Both the position numbers and the translations under genes were made by a program. The notes beneath the pieces were generated by a model. It was not told where the DNA came from. It worked only from the letters and a program-made list of their open reading frames with translations, and ran no database searches. 64,000 nucleotides of DNA. Origin: Sindora glabra (taxonomy: Eukaryota > Streptophyta > Magnoliopsida > Fabales > Fabaceae). Positions 26,270-39,640 of this stretch are shown one piece after another. Location: positions 48,885,511-48,949,510 of the forward strand of contig CM035235.1 in the NCBI GenBank assembly GCA_020226215.1, read 5' to 3'. The first letter of the stretch is position 1. Each line of letters opens with the position of its first letter.

Positions 26270-28252
26270 GTAGTTCTTTCATATTACCTCTTCCAACTCC
26301 TACGTGGCCTCTTTCTTTCCATACATCTTCCAAACTATCTTTACTAATGATATTTCCTCAAACTAAAGTTTCCAAACTTGTCTATTAATAATTTTGACAA
26401 AGCGTTCTTCATAGGTCAATTTTAGGTCAAGTTGCACTATTTCATCTCTTATAACATGAGTTTCATCAGGAATATATTTCCTTAAAATTGATATGTGGAA
26501 CACTGGATATATAACCTTTAAATTCTTTGGTAATTTTTCTCATTAAACCACTCTCTTGACAAATGTAGTTAATCAGTCTCCCTAGAAAACTTGTGTTTTT
26601 CCTTCTATTAACCGAGAGGTGATTATTTTGAGGTGACAATCCATGCAAGTATGATATTTGGACAGCTAGTCTATTCTTAATATTATATCATGATCAATTA
26701 AAGTTAACAATATTAAATCTACAATTGTAGGATATGTATTGACTCTAATTTCACATTCTCAAATTTTATGAATGGCTATTAATGCATCCTTAACTAATTT
26801 TAGGTTTATCTACTTTCAAATCTTGGTCTTTATTTTTTTAAAATGAATGTAAGGTTCTAGGATCAACTAGTAATCTAACTAGAACATTTTCTAAATGCAA
26901 GGTATCGATTACCATTACCTTTGATTCTTAAGTTTTCTGGCAGGTTAGCATGAAAACACTTGCTTGTGATCTAACTACTCCTCGTCCTTTGTTGCCGCAT
27001 CACAGGTGTACTTGGTGTAGCGATAACATTCCTAAATGCATTATTACTACTTTGTCTCCTTTTGTCCATACCTCAAACACAATCCTATATCATGCCCACA
27101 AGGTCCATAGTGATAGCTTATGCTACCAAAGACTTGGGCCATTTGGCACTTCTGCAAAGGATATAAAGCAATTTGCATCGACTCTTTCAGAAAATCTTTG
27201 GTTATCAAATCATCCTGTAATTGGTTCTCCTACTCCTTATGCAAATGATGTTTTCCCAATTTTATTGGCTCTTCTATCCTTAAATCCAAGTCAATTTCTT
27301 CCATTTGTCCCTTCTCATTCCCTTCCTTCCTTTAATTGAAGTTTTGCATGAAAGGCTTGGTTTAGAGCTTGCTAGTAAGTAATGGTGTTAGTGGTTGCCA
27401 CTTAATCCAAGAAGTAATCACAAAGTCCATGAACAAATCTTTCTACCTTAACTTTTTCAGTTGGAATCAAATACTTAGCATAACGAAAGAAATGTATGAA
27501 TTAAGCATCATATTGGGACATCATCATCACTCCTTGTGTCAAGTATTCAAATTCCTTAACTTTAACTTCTTTAACGCTTAGTGGAAAAAAGCAATCTACA
27601 CCAAGCTAATGGTGTAATTGTCATATCTCTTTTTTGCACATGATGAACAGACTAAAAGTGTGCCACATCATCCAACTAATATCTTACCAGTTCTATCAGG
27701 GTTACCTCATTATATCCTAACATTTTACCAATCCTCTCAATTTGATCCAAGAACTGATAAGGATCTACTATTGGATATGTGCTATCATACCAAAGAGGTT
27801 TAAGTTTAAGGAACTCATGCATTATCTAAAGTCTATCCTAATGTAGTATAAGGGAGGTGGCCATTACTGAGCTCGATCCCAATTTTGGTTCAATTTTCTT
27901 AATTTTGATTTTAAGTTTATATTGCTATTTGTATAAATATTTCCATTACTTGTTGTAGGCATATAACCTAAAAAGGAGTTTTTGGTTGTTTTTGCCCTAA
28001 CCTTTTATTTCTAACCTTAGAGTTTTAAGGAGATAAAGCAATTGACCTTTCTTGTTTAGGAACTATAAGGTTTACCTTGCTTTAAGTCTAACATATTCCT
28101 ACAAAATATTCTAATTAGAAACTATGCAAATCATAAAATGTTACTTAAATCTCCTAACCGTTCTTGAATGGTAGATTTCATTAATGGAGTTAAAACTTAA
28201 TAGTTATAGCACTTGAATTTCACTACTTTGCCTGAACAATGCTTTGATGCCA
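26270..28252 (-). mobile_element. Internally deleted Ty3/gypsy retrotransposon remnant
   Basis: On the minus strand, in order: a primer-binding-like site TGGCATCAAAGC (28252-28241), close to the plant initiator-Met complement TGGTATCAGAGC; gag coding traces at about 27830-27310 (LDQIERIGKMLGYNE-like, then YLTQGVMMMSQYDA and AKYLIPTEKVKVERFVHGL); a protease region at about 26925-26590 (LENVLVRLLVDPRTLHSF, then LSKYHTCMDCHLKIIT); and at once the integrase tail and chromodomain at about 26540-26280 (PVFHISILRKYIPDETHV, then INRQVWKL). Reverse transcriptase, RNase H and the catalytic integrase core are missing. Many stops and frameshifts occur. The chromodomain suggests a chromovirus-type lineage. 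Confidence 0.85.
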
Positions 28253-28299
28253 TCTTTATGACAACTCAAATTCTTCAAATTTCATGACCAATGTGACAA

Positions 28300-29660
28300 G
28301 TGTCTTCCTAATATTTTTCACACACACTAAAATGTTTTATCAAAGTATTTTACAATATTTTCAAGGCTAATACTTACATAGCATAAGATGCCCCTTATTT
28401 CATGGCTTCCTATGTATTTTACACCATGTGTATATATATAGTACAATATTTATATGGATGGTAGGGTTTAATAAAATTTAGGAGTGTTCCTCTATGCTCA
28501 TAATCAAAAAGTAGTAAAAACTTCGATGGTAGTAATTGTAAACTAAGTAAAAGTCCCATACTCAATTATTCCTCAGGATCCATCCAAGGAGTCAAATTTT
28601 CTTATGGTATTTGGGAAAAAAACATACTCAACAACAAAAGTGAGTATGAATACTCAATAAGCAACCATCTAACCCACTCTTTTATGAGTTACATAATTAA
28701 ACAAATTCCTTACAAATGATATACCTTTGAATCCATAACTTGTCATTATATTCATAGCTATAAATACTATATTAATAAATTTTTAAATAAATTACTAAAA
28801 ATTTAAAAATACATTGTATTCATAGTGTGCGAAAAGAATGATAGTAGGGTATATAAATTTTTACCTTGTTACTTTCCTCAACCATAGCCCTTTCTCCTAT
28901 AAATGGCATCAAACCAATATTATCCCCCATCATTTTATCTATATACTCATCAATACAAAGCTCAATATTAAAAAATATCTTTATTATCATAATATTTTTA
29001 TTACTATTTTAAAAAAATTAACGTGCAAGAAAACAATATGTACAAGCTACAAACTATAGCCAAATAACCATTATTTATCTATAAACTTCCAGAAAACCAC
29101 AAGAAAGGCTTTGTTAATAAGCAAGGTGGTGTGCAACAGTATATGATGATGATATATTTCTTATATTCTATGTAATAACGGGGTTATGAGCAACGGTTAA
29201 TACAAAAATATAAGGCTTTTCAAATTATAATAGTAAATATCATGGATAAATAAATATATAAATTTAAAGAAGAGGATTTACTATCTAATTTTTCAAATAG
29301 AAGGTAGAGATCTAGCACTAGGAGAGAAGATTTCACCTAAAATATACAATAAATATATTTTAGTTCTAACATATCCATTTATTATTATTATTTATGAAAA
29401 GAAAGAAATATAAGAAATGACAATTGACCATAGTCAAGCTCTGGTTTTTAAAACAAACAACAACGTTTGAAAGATTGAGAGAAAGCAAAGAGAAAAATGT
29501 CTGAGAGGTTGAGAAAGGATTGGGATTTGAAGGATGTCTGTGTTGTGAAACAATAGAGAAAGGTATTTATACTAAAATCAAAATATTAAAAATATATGTA
29601 TAATGATAAATTGCATTAATTAGGTGCTTATGGGTAACGGCAGGTGGCAAGAAATGTTTC
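28300..29660. repeat. Diverged direct repeat B, flanking the gypsy remnant (possible LTR)
   Basis: This is the partner of 24410-25740. It begins about 50 bases beyond the primer-binding-like site of the gypsy remnant, where a 5' LTR should lie for a minus-strand element. Its outer ~170 bases (from 29494) are also the left edge of the 23-kb duplication. No coding function is recognised in it. Confidence 0.6.
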
Positions 29661-30835
29661 GAAAGTATACTTGTTTTTTCTTCTTCTTTTTTGTGAGGAT
29701 ATCTTACAATGTTAAGGATTTAATTTAATTGAATTGATTAATTACATATTTTTTAACTCTTATTACTTTATTTGTAATGCACTTTTTTTTCCTACTTTGC
29801 ATGCATTTCCTTCTTTTTTTATATATATTCATTTTTGTTTTTTATGGCTTAAACATTAATGTCACAAAATAGTATAGATATAATATGATATATTTTAAGT
29901 AAAATAAGTTGCAAAAGTTTTCATTTCTTTAGTTTTTTATTTACTCTTTACTTTATTTTTTTCTAATGTTGAAAATTTTCATTCGAATATGGATTCAAAT
30001 TACGAAGAAATTATACTTAGTAACAAAAATCAATTGATTTTGCGTGTTTTTATTTAGCAAAAAGATAATATATTTTGAAAATGTGTAATTCACATTTATA
30101 TTATAAAATAAATACAATAAATTAAATTAAAAAAATTTATATTACTTTTTTAATGATATGAAATTTGTTTAAAATTTTTTTATATAAATAAATTTTTAAT
30201 TTAGATCAAAGTTAATTTTCAAGAGGTGAATTGCACATGCTTATCTATTTACATTTTTCGTGAATTTTCAACCTGTTTTGTATTTACATTTTAAATAATA
30301 AGCATATTAAATGAAGTCAGCCGTAAAGCTTCATGAAATTAAGGCACTTTTGCCCCCAAAACTTAGAAAATCAGTATCATGCAATTTCATAATTTTTTTA
30401 AAAAAAATTACATACGTCACTTGACTACCAAAAATTTGTGTTTAAATCCACCATTGAATGAAGTGAAACCAAGATTTAAAATGAAATTACCTATTCAAGC
30501 AAAATTTTGTGGTTGTAATAATAAATGGTTGTAATTTTTTTTTTTTTGACAGTAAGAATAATAAATGCAACATAAGAATATGAGATTGAACTTAGAATGT
30601 AAGGGTAGGGTATTTATTTAACAATTCTTTAATTGCATTAGCAATTAATTATTATATTAACTGATTTGATTAATTGATAATATTAATTATTTATATAAAT
30701 ATATCTGCTAAAATTAATTGTTTATTATTAATTGTTTGTTTATAAAATAATATATAATGATATAAGTATATTTTATGATTTATTTGATTGACCTTTGACT
30801 TTAATTATATTTCATATTTTATATATTATTTATCT
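29661..30835. repeat. Diverged dispersed repeat next to ALMT (copy 2)
   Basis: This is the second-copy equivalent of 170-1344. It is shorter by 2 bases at an AT run near 30068 and has a shifted T/A homopolymer near 30390. No genes are seen in it. Its diverged partner in this copy lies at about 40465-41580. Confidence 0.75.
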
Positions 30836-32271
30836 TGCCAAGCATTAACGCGCAATTTGATTATGGTGTTACAATCTTCATTCTCACTTTCAGCCTAGTC
30901 TTAGTTTCTGGGTACCATACAGACGAGCTGTTCCACATGGCTTGCCCAAAGATTATTAACCATTGTCTAGGCGTCGGCTTGTGCATCATTGTGAGCATGG
31001 TTCTGTGCCCAGTTTGGGCTGGCGAGGAAGTTCACCATTTGATCAATCAAAACCTGGAAAACTTGCCAGGATGGTATCTTCAAGTACACTTCACAGTTCT
31101 TTTTCTGTACCCTCCAAAGAGAGTACAAAGTATTAATGCAACCACCTGTCCCTTTAAATGTCAGGATGTGTAGCAGCATACTTGAACAACGAAAATAAGG
31201 ATATAACAAGTAAGGACGACAATGACAAGAAAATATCCAGCTGCAAATGTGTGCTCAGTTCAGAAGCAACAGAAGAATCTATGGTGAGTCAACTAGGTTC
31301 AAGTTCATTACTACAAGACTAAAGGAATATATAACTCATTCTGCTTTTCAATTTTTGATTATGCAGACCATATTTGCAGCATGGGAAGCTGCACATGGAT
31401 CTATCTCCTTTTGTCATCCATGGAAACAGTACCTTAAAGATTAAAGCCTCGACGCAAAGTTATGCTTATTACATTGAGGCTCTGAAAGATTGCATAGACT
31501 CAAAAACTCGTGTATAAAACCATTCTAAGCATATTTAGAAACGAACTGGTGCCCTACAACCAGTTATAATTCTCTCCGTAACTACACATATGATACAATC
31601 TAAATCAAACTAATCCCACCTAGTTTACAACGAACATGGCACATTCAGAGTCAAACCGTTTGAACTTTTTAAACTAGCCAGACTAGTTTGATTCAAATTA
31701 TATCATATATATACAGTTCTAATAATTGTGAATAGTGGTTATGCAAGTAGTACTAGTATTTCATTTACTTGTTGCTACGTGTAATTCAAGATGTTAACTA
31801 CTTTTGTTACATTGTGGATGCAGGCACCAGAGCACCTAGAGTTGCATATTGGTGATGCCTGCATGACACTAAGCTCTTCTTCTTCAGATTTGCTGACTGA
31901 GCTAATCATTTCCGTAAAAACATGGCAAAATCATCAAACATAGATTTCTTAGTCACAGAGATGAACTCTGCAGTACAAGAACCTCAATCTGTCTTAAGAT
32001 CTCCTCCAAACCACATCATTCCACCAACTTCAGAAATTCCAATGGAGCACGGAATGAAACTCTAACCAGATCTACCAGACCACCATTAGCTTTCTCTAGA
32101 GTTCTTCCATTAATCACATTAGCTTTATTTGATAACTGAGACTGCGGCAAGAATCAAAGAAATTGTTGGAGCAGTCAATGAGCTTGCAAGCATGGCAGAA
32201 TTTAAGACTGCAATAGATGATAATTCCAATCAAGATTCAAGAACACCAACTCACGAAACTTACTTTAGATA
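30836..32271 (+). pseudogene. 5'-truncated ALMT remnant, copy 2, with further frameshifts
   Basis: The content matches the remnant at 1345-2781: last transmembrane pair, loop, WEAAHG exon and helical tail, with the N-terminal half missing. It additionally differs by single-base changes in runs: an inserted T near 31435 (cctaaag becomes ccttaaag), a lost C near 32040 and an added T near 32130. These cut the frames further. Since copy 1 lacks them, they may be consensus errors, but the shared truncation and the missing base near 31920 are common to both. Confidence 0.82.
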
Positions 32272-33402
32272 AGGAGGATATTTAGGCTGAAAAGTCCTTC
32301 ACGTATATTGGATACTCTAAATCAGTTTTTATCAATCTATGATTAAGTAAGAATTTAATTTAAGAATATATCAACTTAGAGCAATGGTTTGTCCGACATT
32401 ATCAGGTTTATACTTGTAAGTTCTAAGCTTCATCTGATAAAATTACATTCAAACTCTTACTTTTAAGATACTTATAACCAAATGCATATATCTAATTGCA
32501 ACAAGTGACATGAACTAGTGGAACTTAGTTTAGCAAGACCATATAATAAATATTCATAAAGAACACACAAGAAAATTCCTGTTGTCTGATTCTCCTTTTT
32601 CAAATTTCATGATAGGACAATAAACCATTACTTAGACTCCATTTGTTTTTGAAAGATAATTTTCATAAGAAAATCTCATTTTCTTTTATATAAATAAAAA
32701 AGTATCATATATTTCTATACCTTGTTATTAAAAAAAGTAATTTCTTAAAGTTATGATAATGGAAAAAAATTTCATTACAATCAACTAATTACATTTAATA
32801 TTGAAAATATCAATCATTTCCTACGATTTTAATAATTTATAATTATATTTTTACAGAAAATATTTTCCATCAAAGCATACAAACTTCAATTACAACTAAC
32901 TTTTATTTCGGAATTTTTTATATTTGTACCAATTTAACAATTCCTATTTAGGCCATAAAAACAGCTTTATCTTAAATTTGAGATATAGCATATGGTAAAT
33001 CACAATCACAATAGCATCAAATGAACCACGAAGTTAAACCAAGGACTAAAGCTTGGTTGCTATTAGGACTAGGAGTTCCCTACTAGGAGCATTTCTGTCA
33101 TATGTGGCAACAAGCTTATTTAAACTCCCAATAACTTTAGTTCATTTATCCACTGATGATGTACTATGTACATTGGATGCTAAACTCTGGATGATAAAGA
33201 AGAAAATCATCTCGAAAGAAAGCATCTAATATCATTTCTATTGCTGATATAAGAATAGTTATACTTGCATGCCATGCACAACTTATATAACTAGACACCA
33301 ATCGAGTTTAATATAGTTGTCCAGAAATTTTGACAGCAGGGTACAAACAGCAATCAACTAGTGCTATCATTTTTTAACAATCACATATGTATCAGCAGGT
33401 GA
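32272..33402. other. Intergenic, ALMT remnant to LRAT gene (copy 2)
   Basis: No coding signal is seen. It differs from 2782-3912 by scattered one-base indels, for example near 32354, 32650, 32684, 33101 and 33150. Confidence 0.6.
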
Positions 33403-33414
33403 GGGGGGGGGGGG
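33403..33414 (+). repeat. Poly-G tract, G12 (copy 2)
   Basis: Twelve consecutive G stand where copy 1 has eighteen. The tract lies 31 bases beyond the LRAT stop codon. Confidence 0.9.
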
Positions 33415-33445
33415 CAGTTTAATGTGCAGAAGGGTTAATGTCAAG

Positions 33446-36297
33446 TCATCTGATACTGATAATCTGTCTATCTGAACTTTCATCTTCAGCTACTTCGTCA
33501 GTCGGACTATCCCATCCTAGGTTCACAGCCAAGTCCTCCACCGCCACCTTGATCACATCGCTTCTCACACCAATATCAGTTGCATACCTGCTCATACAGT
33601 ACATTCCAGCTGTTACTGTAGCCATGCCAACAGGACTTGCATCAACAGCTTGAGGGAGAAGATAGCATCGCGGCAATGGGGCTCCAATGATAGTAGAAGC
33701 TTGCCCACTTCTTCCCACTCCTTGTCCGTCTATTATCAGGAGACCAGTCTTACAGTACATGGCAAAAGTCCTCGCAATTGTTCTGAAACACATCATAATT
33801 CCCAAAGCCATTTTGCAGAAGATACATGGCTCGATGGATAACGGTCTGCGGTGGATCAGAGAATGCAGTAGTGCATGTGCCTCCCCGAATTCTTGTAACA
33901 AAAACTGATGGCGAAACCCCATACTGAAAACAGTAAATGGAGCCCTGTCTTAGGAAGCAATCTAGACAAGAAAGAACAACACCGCTATTTGGCTGCCTGT
34001 AGCCACAGTCGGGAAAGGTGGACATGGGCTTGATGTTGGATCATCTGAGTTGGAAGATGTCTCAGCAACGGGTTTGAAGTTTCTCTCAGGTCTAAAATGC
34101 ACAACTTTACTTCCCCCAACAAAAATACCTGCACAATATTAGATTCAATGATACTCCAATCAAGCCTGGTCCAATCATACTCACTTTTTAAAATTTGAAT
34201 TTAGTAAGATGCTTTAGATCTTATCCATACACACTTGATGTAGACGCACAACTTGCAAAAAAGTTGATAGCACACAACAATGTGCTTCTATATCAGTTAT
34301 CTGATAGTGTAGAACACACAAAACACTACTTCAATTTGAAAGAATTCAACAATCAGAAACATGTAGAAACATATGAGAAGATTATTGTGTAAGAAACAAT
34401 GACCTTGCTTAGCAGGCAAAACTCCCCCCATAATATTAATATATAAGTGTCCACAATCAAATTGATAAAATACTTAGAATGCCCTTGTTAAAATTGCGTA
34501 CCCATCACATGGAAAATATTTTATCTTATACTTGCTAAGTTGCTGACACAATAGAAACCCACCTTACCTTAACATGTGCACTATTTCACACACACACACA
34601 CCCAAAAAAAATAAGTAAATAAATAAAATAAACACACACTGCTTATCTATATCAATAACTACATACCTACTGACATCAAAAGAAGGCTGTCAACTGACAG
34701 GCAAACCATAACAACGGACAGGGCTAACCTACCTATAACATGATGACACCTGGGGACAATTGAAAACTTTTCCGCATAAACTTCTAATAACGCCATGAAA
34801 CAACTAAACAAATCTGCACGATGGTAATCCAGAGTCATGAACCATGATTTAGAAATTTCATTTTGATAATGCACTTAGCACAAAAGGATATGATTTTTAT
34901 CCTCCCTAAGCATGAAGCCAGTATCTTATTGCTGTATTGCTAAAATAATAAATCCCCATCTCGCTGAAGAAAGCTTACACATATTTCCATTAAACCTAAG
35001 AAGGAATATAGTAAGTCAGTGGATTAAAGTTAGGACCACAAATGGAATTTCAGATAAACAGAAGCAGCAGATGGAACCTCAGAAGAAGGGGGATCATCTC
35101 TTCTGTTCCACCATAATGCCTTAATTTTCAATCATTCCATTTTTTTGACAACAAATATATGGCTTCATTCATTGGTTTCATGTTTGAGATAATGTAACAA
35201 TTAGATCTGAGATTAACATTTGTTAATTTCATGGGTGTAGGCAAGATATTAATCTCGTGAAAAATGTCGTGTCCCACTGACCTAGAATAATGAAAGTGGG
35301 ATCTCAAAGATGAGTACCAATGAAATTACCCTGCTGGTCCTTTTTGATACTGCAAATGATCACTACACAATCAAATTCTCCACCAGCCATATTGTTAGCT
35401 TTCAAATAATTAAGCCTGGCTTAGATGGAGTAGTATAAAAGATCAGATCATTACAGGATTGGCTCTATACCCAAGATAGAAGGCTAATCGATCACTCTTA
35501 CACCAAATACAGATAAAAATTTAGTCAATCAGTCTTAGATAAGATCATATGCCTAAATCTCATATAGATTTCGCTTTAGAAACTCTATTTTACACCAATT
35601 TGGAAGTTAGATAACAATTTTGATGCCTCTTGAATTATATAGTTTCATACAATTTTATGTAAACAAAAAATTTATATAAACAAACTTGAAAGTAAAGCTA
35701 CCTACCACAAAGATAGGAAAATCAAAGTCAAACAAGCCGGATAACAAGATGGAAATGAGAAATAAAATTTTCACGTGACCCATCAAACATTACATGAAAA
35801 GAAGGAAAATATCCCAAGGAGAGAAAAGTTCCTCTTCGGCACCCATGAAACAAAAGTACAAAGGATCAAATTTTTCTCAAGAATCACGTACTCCAATTGC
35901 TTAGAAAAACTAATACCGACACGGAATCCTTCAACAACAACAACATCATCATCACCACCACCAAACCACACTGCACAATTCTGTAATTATACTTAATTAA
36001 ACAACAAATAATAGATTTATAAAAAAAATACGATGAATTTTTTGAGCAAAAATACAGAATGCGAACCCACGATGAAGACGACCCAGATAAATGAATCCAA
36101 AACAGAACCCACATTGCAAAACTTCAAAAGAGAGAAATTTTTATTAATCTGCCTTCTATTACATAGCATCAGAAACACGTGAACAGAGAGAGAGAGAGAG
36201 ACCGTGGTGAGAGTAGGTGAAAACAGCTCTGTAAGTGTAGATGTTGGTCACCAGGCTTGATCTCATTCCGCTCCACTCTATTCGTGAGCAGACCCAT
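33446..36297 (-). pseudogene. LRAT/NC-domain gene, copy 2, reading frame broken by six one-base indels
   Basis: Exon 1 would be 36203-36297 and exon 2 33446-34128. Relative to the intact copy at 3963-6817, exon 1 gains one base inside the codons for GDHIY (near 36244). Exon 2 loses one base in each of four short runs (near 33639, 33654, 33674 and 34019) and gains one A near 33764. All six lie in one-base repeats of two to four. No reading frame spans the protein, and the catalytic-cysteine segment NNCEDF is split. Either this is a genuine dead duplicate or, more likely, an error-bearing consensus of the same gene. Confidence 0.8.
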
Positions 36298-39200
36298 CTC
36301 ACACTCTGTCGACGCTTCGTCTCTCTGGGGCTCCTTCACTCCGTATCACACACCGCTTCTATGCTACCTGGAAGAAGACCTCACAACGCTCGCTGCAACG
36401 TCTGCAACCTTTGTTAATACAATATGACATAACACACCTTAATTATTGGACAATATAATATAATCTGTAATTAAAGAGCAAGACTGCTCCGCTCCTCCTC
36501 GCTCGTTCTCTCTTCTTTAAATATATTTATATTTTTTATTTTTAAAAAATTATTTTTTAGGATTTGTTTATTTACTGTATTAAATAAAATTTTATTTTTA
36601 AAAATAAAAATTTTTTGTCAGATAAATTATTTTTAAAATCTATTTATAAAATTCTTATGAAATTTTTATTTTAAAAATAAAAATAAGAAGAAATTTAATT
36701 TTTTTTAAAATTTTTATATTCTTAATAGTAATTTTGTAATTAAATAAATTTATTTATTTAAATGTTATTTATTATTTTCTTGAACTCAAAAATAATTTTT
36801 AAAAAATAAATATATTCAAATACATTCCAATTTAAAAACTATTTTAGGATGAAAGGAAAATAAAGAATAAATAGTAGTAAATATTGTAGATAAAAAAATA
36901 TATTATTTAATTATAAAATTAATATCAAAATAATAAAATAAACTTAAGAATATTAAATATTATTTTCATTTTTTATTTTTAAAATTATATATTTAGAATT
37001 ATAATTTTCAAAAATAAATTTTAAAAATAATTCTTAAACAAAATTTTTTATTTTTAAAAATAAAATAAAAAATTATTTTTAGAAACAAAAAACATATAGA
37101 CCCTTTCTTTTTCTTTAAATCGGACCTAATGCACCGATTCAATCAGGATATCGTTGATTCGATTTAAATTGCATCCTTAAATTAATTTTACATATAAATT
37201 AATAAAAAATAATTTTGTTTGAAATTTTCAATACAAATTAGTTAAATCATTATATATATTGATTATCTTTAGAAAATATTACTTTATTTTATTTTAAAAT
37301 TTTATATAATTTTAATAATTTTTATTATTATATTTAATAAATTATAATATAAATTTATTATTATTTTATTTTTTAAATATATATTTTCATAACTTTTATA
37401 TTATAAATGATTGAATCGATAACTACACGTTAAAGTCAGGGATGATGGATCAAACCCTTACTGCTCATTTCAATTTTAATAACTATGAAGTACGTTGAAA
37501 GTGAAAGTAATTTTATTCCTATATTAAATTTAAAAATATCCGAGTCAGTTTCCTACGAAATAGTTTGATTTTATAAAATAGTCACTTTATATAAATTTCA
37601 TTACTTTAATACAATTATGTAAGTATTTCATGAAAGTTTAAAAGATTTTTTAAAAATTTTTAAAATTTATAAAATAGTTGTATAAAGTAGTGTCAGTTCT
37701 CCATCTTCAAAAGAGAACAAAGGCAGGGCAACCCTCTTTACTATGATCATCATCTTTTAGAAAAGTTTGATTGTATTTTTAAATCTTTTCTTGCACTTAA
37801 TAATTTTAATTAAATTAAAAACTACATAAATTAAAAATCTTTAATGGAAATCATAAAAGGGTTATTAAATTTACATTCATATTAATCCCAATTTCTTATC
37901 TTTTATTTTATTGTGTTTAGTCTAACAATAATATAATGGCAGGACTCTATTTTGACTCTTTTTTTTTCCTTCTTGTTTGGATTATTTAATACTGAAAATT
38001 AATCTTCTATGCATCATTCAAATGAAAAATAAATTATATATTATTAGTTATCAAAAATATTATTAATACAAAATAAATTATATATCATTGATTATTCAGA
38101 AATTTATTATTAATAATAAATACATTTATAATAGTATAATCATTCCAAAACAATTTGCTAATCGATGTTTCTTATCAACGATGGCGTGTTTCTGACTCGA
38201 AGAATTGCGTGAATATTAATATAAATTTGTTAAGCTAATCTAAATAAATTAGAATTTTGTTTTAGTTTTGGTTCAAAATTAGTTTTATTCTAAACGTAGT
38301 AGTTTGACAAATTTAAATAAATATGTTTTAAATTTTAGAAAAGATAATCAGGAAAAAAAAATCTTATCAGGTAAAAGCTATTTTTTTTTATAAAATTTGT
38401 TTTGAATTGGTAAATAAAATTAAGAGTTTAAATTTAATCTACTAATATAAAATATTTTACACTACAGTAATAATATATATATATATATATATATCGAAAA
38501 TAAAATTTGAAATGAAGTTTCAAACAAAAATTAAGGGTTATAATTAAATATAAAATAATAGAATAAATTTATAAAATTAAATTTAATAAATATAAAAAGA
38601 TTTGAATTCAATTTCAAACCTATAATATTTTTCTTTACATTATTAGTGAATAAGAAAATAATATATTATTAAAAATAATAATAATTAAAAATATTTAATA
38701 GCAATAAATGAGTTTTAATAATTTTTATTAACATAAAAATATATAATTGAGTAATAATATAAAATTAATTTATATTATCAGTAAATCAAATTTAAAATTT
38801 GAAACTAATATGTAAAAACAAAATCTAATATTTTAAGAGAGCATGAAACATTTGAGATTAGAAAATCAGTTAAAATTTTATCTAATTCAGCGGTTTATCG
38901 TAGTTTGACTGACACCAAATTTATTTTTTTATTATATTTATTTATGCATGTGAAGTCATTTGAAAATGACAATCAGTATGTTGGTGATGTATGGGCCAGT
39001 ATGGCAATGGCAAGGTGACGGCGACCGTTTGTTAATACTGTTTGGCACTTCCCATTCCAGTTGACCTAAGACATAAGTTTCCAGAAATTGAGGTGGCAAA
39101 AATAGTTGACTTTAAATTATAGAATAAATTAATTAATTGATGCCTGAAATATTAAATAATAATAATAATATAAATAAAAAAATAAATTTTAAATTTTTTA

Positions 39201-39640
39201 TATTTATTAAATTAAATTTTATAAATTTATCTTACTACCTTATATGATAGTTTTTAATTTACATTCTAAATTCAATTTTAATGCATATACTATTATTGTT
39301 TAAATACTATTTTATATTTAATAATAGCATTTAATTTAAATTTAAATTCATTTAGTATTGAGAGATATTTTAATATCAATTAGAAGTATTGTTCTCACTC
39401 CTTTTATTAAAATTGTGTTCATATCATATCATATATTTAATAAAATTTGGTTGAAATAAAAATTAAGTTCCTTAATATAGCTGTTAATAACAATTATGAC
39501 AATTTATATGAAATTTCAAATTTTCAATTCTTTTTTTTAAATTCATAAATTATAGTTTTTTAATCTTTCTGATATTATACAAATCGTGATATTATCATAT
39601 TTATAATAGTTGTTCTTAGGACTAATGTACGCTATTTACT
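36298..39640. other. AT-rich gene-free DNA (copy 2)
   Basis: This is the equivalent of 6818-10159, with scattered length changes in A and T runs and a longer (AT)n at 38473-38494. No genes or RNA genes are recognised. Confidence 0.6.

Noticed and set aside
26950..27339. 129-codon open frame on the plus strand
   Set aside because: It is antisense to the gag-protease part of the gypsy remnant, whose minus-strand translation gives the family motifs.
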